From NCBI GenBank assembly GCA_903827735.1, contig CAIKJM010000532.1, positions 1 to 5,303 on the forward strand: DNA of 5,303 bases. The letters are read 5' to 3'. Both the position numbers and the translations under genes were made by a program. The stretch is from an uncultured Rhodanobacter sp. (GTDB lineage: Bacteria; Pseudomonadota; Gammaproteobacteria; Xanthomonadales; Rhodanobacteraceae). Each line of letters opens with the position of its first letter. The stretch's first letter is position 1. Shown here piece by piece: positions 1 to 5,303 of this stretch. The notes under the pieces were generated by a model. The model was not told the origin of the DNA. It did not search any database and worked only from the letters and a program-made list of their open reading frames with translations.

Positions 1-518
1 GCAGCGAAGGCGAAGCGGCGCTCGAAGCGAATGCCCAGGTAGAAGCCGATGCCCAGCACCACGAATAGCGCCGCCCACAGGCCGTCGCTGCGCAGCTCCG
101 CGCCGACTTCGGCGCTGACGAAATCCTTGCTTTTCACCTTCGCATCCGGACGCGCTGCCTGCAGCATCTTGATGACATCCGCGGAGATGCGATCGAGATT
201 GACCTTGCCATCGGCCTGGACCGAGGCTGGATCGTCCTTGGGCTGCATGCGGATCGACACTTCGCGCGTGCCGCCAAGGCTCTGCACGATCGGATTCTCG
301 ACGCCGCCCTTGGCCAAGGCGACACGCACGTCGTTGATCTGCACCGGCTGGTCGTAGTCGATGGTGAGCGACACGCCGCCGTTGAAATCCAAGCCGTAGT
401 TGAGGCCCTTGGTCGCGATCAGCGCGATCGAGGCAATCATCAGAAACGCGGCGATCGCGATGCTGAACTTGCGCATGCCGAGGAAGTTGACGTTGCTGTT
501 GTGATTGAAAATTTCCAT
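1..518 (-). CDS. secF: Protein translocase subunit SecF, N-terminal half (cut by left window edge)
   Basis: SecF pairs with SecD in the inner membrane and uses the proton-motive force to aid SecYEG-dependent protein export. The visible 172 codons begin MEIFNHNSNVNFLGMRKF. A first membrane segment lies at about residues 17-36, followed by the SecF-type GLNYGLDFNGG motif (38-48), a periplasmic domain (about 50-140), VGAEL (138-142), and a second membrane segment ending in RFERR (164-168), which matches the RFEWR region of E. coli SecF. Family members are about 310-320 residues, so roughly half the gene is present and it continues beyond base 1. The start is fixed by a GAGGAA Shine-Dalgarno five bases upstream. 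The gene begins nine bases after the secD stop, so the two are co-transcribed. Several usually conserved residues differ: DFNGG for DFTGG, VSAEVG for VGPSVG and RFERR for RFEWR. The frame is open with no sign of decay, and identification is secure. Confidence 0.96.
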   Translation of the reverse strand, partial: MEIFNHNSNVNFLGMRKFSIAIAAFLMIASIALIATKGLNYGLDFNGGVSLTIDYDQPVQINDVRVALAKGGVENPIVQSLGGTREVSIRMQPKDDPASVQADGKVNLDRISADVIKMLQAARPDAKVKSKDFVSAEVGAELRSDGLWAALFVVLGIGFYLGIRFERRFAFA

Positions 519-523
519 TGCGA

Positions 524-529
524 TTCCTC
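524..529 (-). promoter_or_regulatory. secF ribosome binding site overlapping the secD stop codon
   Basis: On the minus strand the secD stop and the secF start read TGAGGAATCGCAATG. The GAGGAA Shine-Dalgarno shares two bases with the TGA stop and sits five bases before the secF ATG. It fixes the secF start. Because ribosomes terminating on secD end exactly at the secF binding site, translational coupling is likely, which would suit two proteins that work as a 1:1 pair. Coupling is inferred. Confidence 0.8.
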
Positions 530-2411
530 AGACCGACAGCGTCTTGAGCTTGCGGTGGCCGTGGATCAACGCAGTAAACGCGTGGGTCAACGTTACCGAG
601 GTGAAGAGCGAGGTCAGGATGCCGATCATCAAGGTCACGCCGAAGCCCCTGATCGCGCCGGTACCCATGGTGGTCAGCGCCAGCGCGGCGATCAGATGGG
701 TGACGTTGGCATCGAGAATCGTGGCCCAGGCCTTTTCATAACCGGCGCGGATCGACGCGTGCGGACTCGATCCGTTGCGCAACTCTTCCCGTATGCGTTC
801 GCAGATCAGCACGTTCGCATCGATGGCCATGCCCAGCGTCAGCACGATACCGGCGATGCCGGGCATGGTCAGCGTGACGCCGATCAGCGACATCACCGCC
901 ACCAGGATCACCAGGTTGAAGAACAGCGCGATATCAGCCACCAGGCCGAACAGCTTGTAGTAAATCGCCGCGGCCAGCAGCACCAGGCCCAGGCCCAGCA
1001 TCACCGCCATAAAGCCCTTGTTGATATTGTCCGCGCCCAGGCTGGCACCGATCACACCCTCTTCGACGATGTCGACCGGCGCAGCCAGCGCACCGCCCTT
1101 GAGCAGCAGCGCGAGATCGGACGCGTCCTTCAGGCTGGCCAGACCGTTGGTCTCGAACTGCCGGCTGAAGGGGCTGGAGATGGTTGCGTCGTTGATCACC
1201 GACTCGGTGTCCTTCGACGTGCGCACTTCCTTACCGTCGACGATCTTGGTTTCGGTGACGCGCTCGACGTAGACCACCGCCATCGGCTTGCCGACGTTGG
1301 CGTTGGTGAAGTCGCCCATCTTCTTGGCGCCTGCGGCGTTCAAGGTCACGCTGACGTTCGGCGTGCCGTTGCGCGTATCGGTGCCCGACGACGCATCGAC
1401 CAGCTGGCTGCCGGTGACGATCACGCGCTTGCTGACCAGGACCGGGGTGCGGGTGTCACGCATGTAATAAAGGTTGGCGTCAGGCGGAATGCTGCCCGTG
1501 CGCATCGCTTCCTGCGCCTGTGGATCACCGGGGAAGCCGATGCCCGCGCGGTATTCCAGCGTGGCGGTGGCGCCGATCAGCTTCTTGGCTTCGGTCGCAT
1601 CCTGTACGCCGGCCAGTTCCACCACGATGCGGCTGTCGCCCTGCTGCTGGATCAAGGGCTCGGACACGCCGAGCGCATTGATGCGGTTGCGCAGCGTGCT
1701 GAGGTTCTGCTGGATCGCACTGCGCGCGAGGTCGCGTAGCTTGTCCGGCTTGATCACCGCGTTGAGCAGAAAGCGATCGCCGGTGCTGCTGCCATTGGAT
1801 ACGATGATGTCGGTGAACTCGTTGGCGATCGCGTCGGACGCCTTGCTGCGATCGTCGGCCGAACGCAGGATCACGGCGATGCCCTGCCCAGCAACCGGGT
1901 TGCGTGCCACCGACTCGTAGCGAATGTTCTTCTGCTGCAGCAGCGCGCGGATATCGTCGGCATAGCTGGTTTCCTGCTTGTCGACGATGCCGCTCTGATC
2001 CACCTGCATCAGAAAGTGCACGCCGCCCTGCAGATCCAGGCCCAGCGGCATCGAGCGCGCGCCGATCGCGCGTAGCCAGCCCGGCACGGTGGACTGCAGC
2101 TTGAACGCGGTGGAGTAACCGTCGCCCAGCGCGGTCTTAATCGCATCCGCGGCGCTTTTCTGTGTGTCGCCATTGCCGAAGGTGGCAATCAGGTTGTCGC
2201 CCTGCACGCTTACGCTAGTCGCAGCAATGTGCTGCGCCGCGAGTGCCGCGGTCACCTTCTGCTGAATCGACTGATCGATCGGCGCGCTGCCGCGGTTGGC
2301 GCTGACCTGGACGGCGGCCACCGGGAAAAAGGCGTTCGGCAAGGCGTAGAGGACGCCGAACAACATCACTATCGCGACCAGCGCGTACTTCCAGCGGGGA
2401 AAATCACTCAT
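528..2411 (-). CDS. secD: Protein translocase subunit SecD
   Basis: SecD forms the proton-driven SecDF export motor with SecF and contacts SecYEG. The frame can open at 2420 (630 residues) or 2411 (627). I prefer 2411 because its MSDFPRWKY start matches the length of E. coli MLNRYPLWKY, and a weak GATGG lies nine bases upstream, whereas the earlier ATG has no spaced Shine-Dalgarno. In 630-residue numbering: TM1 about 11-32; large periplasmic P1 domain with LGLDLQGGVHF (126-136) and TLRNRINALGVSEP (242-255); FTNANVGKPMAVVYVE (371-386); ALLLKGGALAAP (437-448) before TM2. TM2-TM6 lie at about 471-489, 492-513, 517-538, 564-584 and 592-615. The TM4 aspartate needed for proton flow (E. coli D519) is D534 in AIDANVL. 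E. coli SecD has 615 residues, so the gene is full length. One minor oddity is VELAG (267-271) where VELPG is usual. The gene lies between yajC (127-base spacer) and secF (9 bases). Confidence 0.98.
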   Translation of the reverse strand: MSDFPRWKYALVAIVMLFGVLYALPNAFFPVAAVQVSANRGSAPIDQSIQQKVTAALAAQHIAATSVSVQGDNLIATFGNGDTQKSAADAIKTALGDGYSTAFKLQSTVPGWLRAIGARSMPLGLDLQGGVHFLMQVDQSGIVDKQETSYADDIRALLQQKNIRYESVARNPVAGQGIAVILRSADDRSKASDAIANEFTDIIVSNGSSTGDRFLLNAVIKPDKLRDLARSAIQQNLSTLRNRINALGVSEPLIQQQGDSRIVVELAGVQDATEAKKLIGATATLEYRAGIGFPGDPQAQEAMRTGSIPPDANLYYMRDTRTPVLVSKRVIVTGSQLVDASSGTDTRNGTPNVSVTLNAAGAKKMGDFTNANVGKPMAVVYVERVTETKIVDGKEVRTSKDTESVINDATISSPFSRQFETNGLASLKDASDLALLLKGGALAAPVDIVEEGVIGASLGADNINKGFMAVMLGLGLVLLAAAIYYKLFGLVADIALFFNLVILVAVMSLIGVTLTMPGIAGIVLTLGMAIDANVLICERIREELRNGSSPHASIRAGYEKAWATILDANVTHLIAALALTTMGTGAIRGFGVTLMIGILTSLFTSVTLTHAFTALIHGHRKLKTLSV

Positions 2412-2511
2412 GCCTTGCATCCATCAGATAGCGTCCATCGAAGCCGCAGCAACCAGCCGGCGGTGTTAGCGAACATCGGAAAACATCCCGTGAAAAGCAG
2501 CCCCCAAAGCG

Positions 2512-2529
2512 GCCGGACCGAAGCCCGGC
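2512..2529 (-). other. Strong RNA hairpin with UUCG tetraloop between yajC and secD
   Basis: Read as minus-strand RNA, this is GCCGGGC-UUCG-GUCCGGC: a seven-pair stem (one G-U pair) closed by C-G around a UUCG loop, the exceptionally stable cUUCGg tetraloop. It starts nine bases after the yajC stop and lies about 100 bases before the secD start. The following bases (CGCTTTGGGGGCTGCTTTTC) contain no uninterrupted U tract directly after the stem, so it is not a classic intrinsic terminator. It may attenuate transcription, protect the yajC end of the message from 3' exonucleases, or mark an RNA processing point. The structure is read from sequence; the function is inferred. Confidence 0.55.
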
Positions 2530-2538
2530 ATCTGTCGA

Positions 2539-2874
2539 TCAGACGGACTTTAGCGAACCCTTGGGCAGCACCTGCGACACCGAACCCTTCTGCACCTTGA
2601 CCACGACATTCGTAGCGATCTCGACGCTGATAAAGGTTTCACCCACCTCGTCGATACGGCCGGCAATACCGCCGTTGGTCACCACTTCGTCGCCTTTGGC
2701 CAGCGCCGACAGCATGGTGCGCAGCTCTTTCTGGCGCTTCATCTGCGGGCGGATCATCAGGAAATAGAACACGCCAAACAGCACGATGATCGGCAGGAAG
2801 GTCAGGATCGGGTTGCCCGGGGAAGCCGCAGCGGGCGCGGCCTGAGCAAGCACGAACGGAATCGAAAACATCAT
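2539..2874 (-). CDS. yajC: Preprotein translocase accessory subunit YajC
   Basis: YajC is a small single-span inner-membrane protein that co-purifies with SecDF and SecYEG; its precise role is unclear and it is dispensable in E. coli. From this start the product has 111 residues (E. coli YajC has 110): a short Ala/Pro-rich periplasmic N-terminus, one membrane span at about 23-41 (ILTFLPIIVLFGVFYFLMI), the IRPQMKRQKE motif just after it (41-50), then a cytoplasmic domain with LAKGDEVVTNGGIAGRI (58-74) and a C-terminal VLPKGSLKSV. These are the family hallmarks. The frame stays open to 2937, but the extra 21 residues (Arg-rich, MIFDRRQLTSRAAPP) do not resemble YajC. Two adjacent ATGs compete (2874 and 2871). 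Upstream there is only a weak GAGA about nine bases before 2874. The gene is followed by secD and preceded by a 240-base gap after tgt. Confidence 0.95.
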   Translation of the reverse strand: MMFSIPFVLAQAAPAAASPGNPILTFLPIIVLFGVFYFLMIRPQMKRQKELRTMLSALAKGDEVVTNGGIAGRIDEVGETFISVEIATNVVVKVQKGSVSQVLPKGSLKSV

Positions 2875-2939
2875 TGGGGTCTGTCTCGCAAGTGGTGGCG
2901 CAGCCCGAGAAGTCAGCTGCCGCCGGTCAAAGATCAACG

Positions 2940-2945
2940 ATTATG
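2940..2945 (-). promoter_or_regulatory. Possible -10 element for yajC-secD-secF
   Basis: The minus strand reads CATAAT, five of six matches to TATAAT, 65 bases upstream of the yajC ATG. It would give a leader of roughly 60 bases. The hexamer 17 bases upstream (GTGCAC, inside the palindrome) is a poor -35, so a sigma-70 promoter here would be weak or activator-dependent. The palindrome would then overlie the -35 region. This is tentative and rests on a single hexamer. Confidence 0.25.
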
Positions 2946-2952
2946 CCATGCC

Positions 2953-2978
2953 CCCCCCAGCCGTGCACGGCTGGGGGG
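2953..2978. repeat. Perfect 26-bp palindrome in the tgt-yajC gap
   Basis: The arm CCCCCCAGCCGTG is followed immediately by its exact reverse complement, with the dyad centre between 2965 and 2966 and no spacer. On the minus strand it lies about 140 bases after the tgt stop and 79 bases before yajC. As RNA it would fold into an 11-pair stem with a UGCA loop, one of the strongest hairpins in the window, but no U tract follows on either strand. It could be a non-canonical terminator or attenuator for tgt, an RNA stabiliser, or a dyad protein-binding site upstream of yajC. Confidence 0.6.
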
Positions 2979-3114
2979 CCTCGGTACCGGGCACGGACCG
3001 GGTAACGGCGGAACCTTCCAGCCCAGCGGGCGCTCGCCGGACGGAGCCTTTCCCTGCGACTCGTACCAACCGCAAAAGTTCGCCAGGCATGGACATGAGC
3101 GCCCAGCGGTTCGT

Positions 3115-4239
<1,125 letters not shown>

Positions 4240-4246
4240 CGGGCCC

Positions 4247-4252
4247 ATTATA
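4247..4252 (-). promoter_or_regulatory. Consensus -10 box (TATAAT) at the tgt start
   Basis: The minus strand reads TATAATGGGCCCGATG. A perfect -10 hexamer is followed by seven bases and then the ATG at 4239, so transcription would begin at or next to the A of that ATG. No good -35 is seen 16-18 bases upstream (GTCGCC region), and there is no extended -10 TGN. A consensus TATAAT is rare by chance in DNA this GC-rich, and it lies in the short gap between the flavin-reductase stop and tgt. If real, it lets tgt be transcribed without the upstream gene. Confidence 0.45.
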
Positions 4253-4291
4253 CGGGGCCGCCGTAGCCGGGCGACCGACCAGCACTCAGCG

Positions 4292-4900
4292 TCAGGCCGG
4301 GCGCTTCATCGCAAAGCGGTCGCGCGTGGTCGAATACCAGCTGCCGCTGAGGCGCCCGACCAGATCGAGCTTGGCCGGATCGACGTGCCGGGCATCGGCC
4401 ATCACCGCGTCGTCGATATGCGCCAGCAGCACGCGGGCAAAGATCAGAAACTGGCGCGGATGTTCCGCCGGGTACGGAATCACTTCGGCCAGCGTGCACT
4501 CGAACGCCACCGACGCGGCGGCGATGCGCGGCGGCTTCACCCGCACGCTGGGCAGCGTGGCGATGCCGACCGCGTCGAACTCGCTGTCGTCGTGCGGCAG
4601 CGTGGCCGCGGTGGCGTTCATATGCTCCGACTCGGCCTTGCTGACCAGATGGATCACCAGCTCGCCGGTGTCTTGCGCGTTGCGCAGGGTATCTTTCAAC
4701 TCACCGTTGGCGCGCAGACCGACGTTGACCATCAGCGTCGCCGGATCGTCGCAGATCACCTGGAAAAAACTGAAGGGCGCCAGGTTGGTGATGCCGTTGG
4801 CGGACACGGTGGACACCCAGGCGATCGGCCGCGGCGTCACCGTCGACGACAGCCAGCGGTAGGATTCGGCGGCGTCGAGCTGGCTGAAATCAAGCTGCAT
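4292..4900 (-). CDS. Flavin reductase family protein (FMN-binding split barrel)
   Basis: The 202-residue product belongs to the flavin-reductase-like, FMN-binding split-barrel group (the COG1853 / DIM6-NTAB type). Such proteins bind FMN and may reduce flavin with NAD(P)H for a partner monooxygenase, but many members have no known substrate. Features seen: TVTPRPIAWVSTVSANG (20-36) followed by NLAPFSFF (39-46), the FMN-contacting core; KDTLRNAQDTGELVIHLVS (69-87); MNATAATLP (94-102); EFDAVGI (107-113); ECTLAEVIPYP (134-144); and a C-terminal LDLVGRLSGSWYSTTRD (178-194), typical of the group. No signal peptide or membrane span is seen, so it should be cytosolic. The start is firm: AGGAAA lies four bases upstream of the ATG (4905-4910). 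It lies 52 bases upstream of tgt on the same strand and may be co-transcribed, but no functional link to queuosine is known to me. It is divergent from the PepSY gene. The exact substrate cannot be assigned. Confidence 0.9.
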   Translation of the reverse strand: MQLDFSQLDAAESYRWLSSTVTPRPIAWVSTVSANGITNLAPFSFFQVICDDPATLMVNVGLRANGELKDTLRNAQDTGELVIHLVSKAESEHMNATAATLPHDDSEFDAVGIATLPSVRVKPPRIAAASVAFECTLAEVIPYPAEHPRQFLIFARVLLAHIDDAVMADARHVDPAKLDLVGRLSGSWYSTTRDRFAMKRPA

Positions 4901-4929
4901 GGTGTTTCCTGGTCATTCGGTTTGAGAAA

Positions 4930-4948
4930 TCAGAGCCGCGCGCTCTGA
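4930..4948. repeat. Inverted repeat between the divergent flavin-reductase and PepSY genes
   Basis: TCAGAGC and its exact reverse complement GCTCTGA are separated by five bases (CGCGC), giving a 19-bp dyad about 30 bases upstream of the flavin-reductase ATG and 90 bases upstream of the PepSY ATG. Position and symmetry would suit an operator for a dimeric regulator or a hairpin in the flavin-reductase leader. No long U tract follows on either strand, so a terminator is unlikely. The function is inferred. Confidence 0.4.
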
Positions 4949-4982
4949 CGAAGGATTGCTGCCTCATTGTGCACACCGCACG

Positions 4983-5011
4983 TCGACAGCGCGTTGGCGA
5001 GCGCCGATAGT
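4983..5011 (+). promoter_or_regulatory. Predicted sigma-70 promoter of the PepSY gene
   Basis: TCGACA (4983-4988, five of six to the -35 consensus) is separated by 17 bases from GATAGT (5006-5011, four of six to the -10 consensus). Transcription would start near A5018, giving a leader of about 20 bases that still includes the GGGAG Shine-Dalgarno (5027-5031). The spacing is ideal and the position fits the gene downstream. It remains a prediction from sequence. Confidence 0.45.
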
Positions 5012-5037
5012 GACGCCAATTCTTCCGGGAGCACCGC

Positions 5038-5303
5038 ATGAAAAAACTGACAGGTATTCGCATGGCGTTCGCTGCAGCGCTGCTTTCGTCCGGCCTTTCG
5101 CTGGCCGACCAGCCCGGCAACGGGTGGCTAAGCGCCGCAGCGGTGACGCAAAAGCTCGACGCGCAAGGTTTCAAGCATGTGCAGGCTCTTCAGGCCGTGC
5201 ACGGCCACTGGGAGGGTGAGGCGTTCCAGCACGGTCAACTGGTCAAGTTCCACGCCGATGCCAAAACTGGCCAGGTGACGTTTGAAAAAGCCAAGGACAA
5301 CGC
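5038..5303 (+). CDS. Small secreted PepSY-domain protein, N-terminal part (cut by right window edge)
   Basis: The frame opens MKKLTGIRMAFAAALLSSG, a Sec signal peptide with a Lys-Lys-Arg N-region and a hydrophobic core at about 9-20. A likely signal peptidase I site follows SLA (after residue 23), so the product should be periplasmic or secreted. The mature part has the small PepSY pattern: LSAAAVTQKLDAQGFKHV (31-48), a helix-then-strand unit, then ALQAVHGHWEGEAFQHG (50-66) and VKFHADAKTGQVTFEK (68-83). This matches the usual order of helix, conserved W/Y-E strand and D-x-x-T-G-x-V turn. The frame is still open at 5303 after 88 codons; such proteins are often about 90-110 residues, so little is probably missing. 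The start is supported by GGGAG six bases upstream and by the signal peptide. PepSY domains are thought to modulate proteases or act in the cell envelope, but no specific role is known for this one. It is divergent from the flavin reductase. Confidence 0.82.
   Translation, partial: MKKLTGIRMAFAAALLSSGLSLADQPGNGWLSAAAVTQKLDAQGFKHVQALQAVHGHWEGEAFQHGQLVKFHADAKTGQVTFEKAKDN

Larger units (their letters stand above)
2875..3114. other. Non-coding gap between tgt and yajC
   Basis: This 240-base gap holds no convincing gene. A plus-strand frame (2948-3145) and the minus-strand extension of yajC cross it, but neither resembles a protein family nor has a good ribosome binding site. It contains a perfect 26-bp palindrome (2953-2978) and a CATAAT -10-like hexamer (2940-2945), both listed separately. 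In E. coli the comparable tgt-yajC spacer is short, so the length here leaves room for independent control of yajC-secD-secF. I recognise no riboswitch or small RNA. Confidence 0.6.

Noticed and set aside
501..1739. 412-residue plus-strand open frame opposite secD
   Set aside because: It is antisense to a certain secD. Its Gln/His/Arg/Asp-rich translation resembles no family and is typical of shadow frames in GC-rich DNA.
2875..2937. N-terminal extension of yajC to 2937
   Set aside because: The added 21 residues are Arg-rich and unlike YajC. The ATG at 2874 gives the normal family length.
2953..2978. Calling the 26-bp palindrome an intrinsic terminator
   Set aside because: No U tract follows on either strand, so it is kept as a palindrome of open function.
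4956..5219. 87-residue plus-strand open frame overlapping the PepSY gene
   Set aside because: It is out of frame with a product that has a signal peptide, Shine-Dalgarno and PepSY pattern; it is a shadow.

Overview
The window is a GC-rich (by eye about 60-65%) stretch of chromosomal housekeeping DNA, almost certainly from a gammaproteobacterium. The order tgt-yajC-secD-secF, all on the minus strand, is the classic gammaproteobacterial arrangement. High GC, long antisense open frames over the real genes, and details of Tgt and SecD suggest the Xanthomonadales/Lysobacterales (a Rhodanobacteraceae-like genus such as Dyella or Rhodanobacter would fit). That placement is inferred from general resemblance, not from a search.

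Layout, left to right. Positions 1-518 (minus) hold the N-terminal half of secF, cut by the left edge. Positions 528-2411 (minus) hold complete secD, whose stop codon overlaps the secF ribosome binding site. Positions 2412-2538 are a spacer with a strong UUCG-tetraloop hairpin. Positions 2539-2874 (minus) are yajC. Positions 2875-3114 are a 240-base non-coding gap with a perfect 26-bp palindrome and a possible -10 element. Positions 3115-4239 (minus) are tgt. Positions 4292-4900 (minus) are an FMN-binding flavin-reductase-family gene. Positions 4901-5037 are a divergent intergenic region with an inverted repeat and a plausible sigma-70 promoter. Positions 5038-5303 (plus) are the start of a small secreted PepSY-domain protein, cut by the right edge.

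How the genes work together: SecD, SecF and YajC form the accessory membrane complex that associates with SecYEG and uses the proton-motive force to help pull preproteins across the inner membrane. Tgt inserts preQ1 into the wobble position of GUN-anticodon tRNAs, a step in queuosine synthesis. It is linked to the sec genes by conserved gene order rather than shared biochemistry. The queA gene that often precedes tgt is absent here, and a flavin-reductase-like gene occupies its place. The flavin reductase and the PepSY protein are transcribed divergently and have no evident link to Sec or queuosine.

I see no mobile element, CRISPR array, tRNA, rRNA, toxin-antitoxin pair or defence system, and no convincing new biological system. 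The points worth a second look are regulatory: a consensus TATAAT seven bases before a tgt ATG that lacks a Shine-Dalgarno (possible leaderless mRNA), the two strong hairpins or palindromes in the tgt-yajC-secD spacers, and departures from the usual signature residues in SecF.
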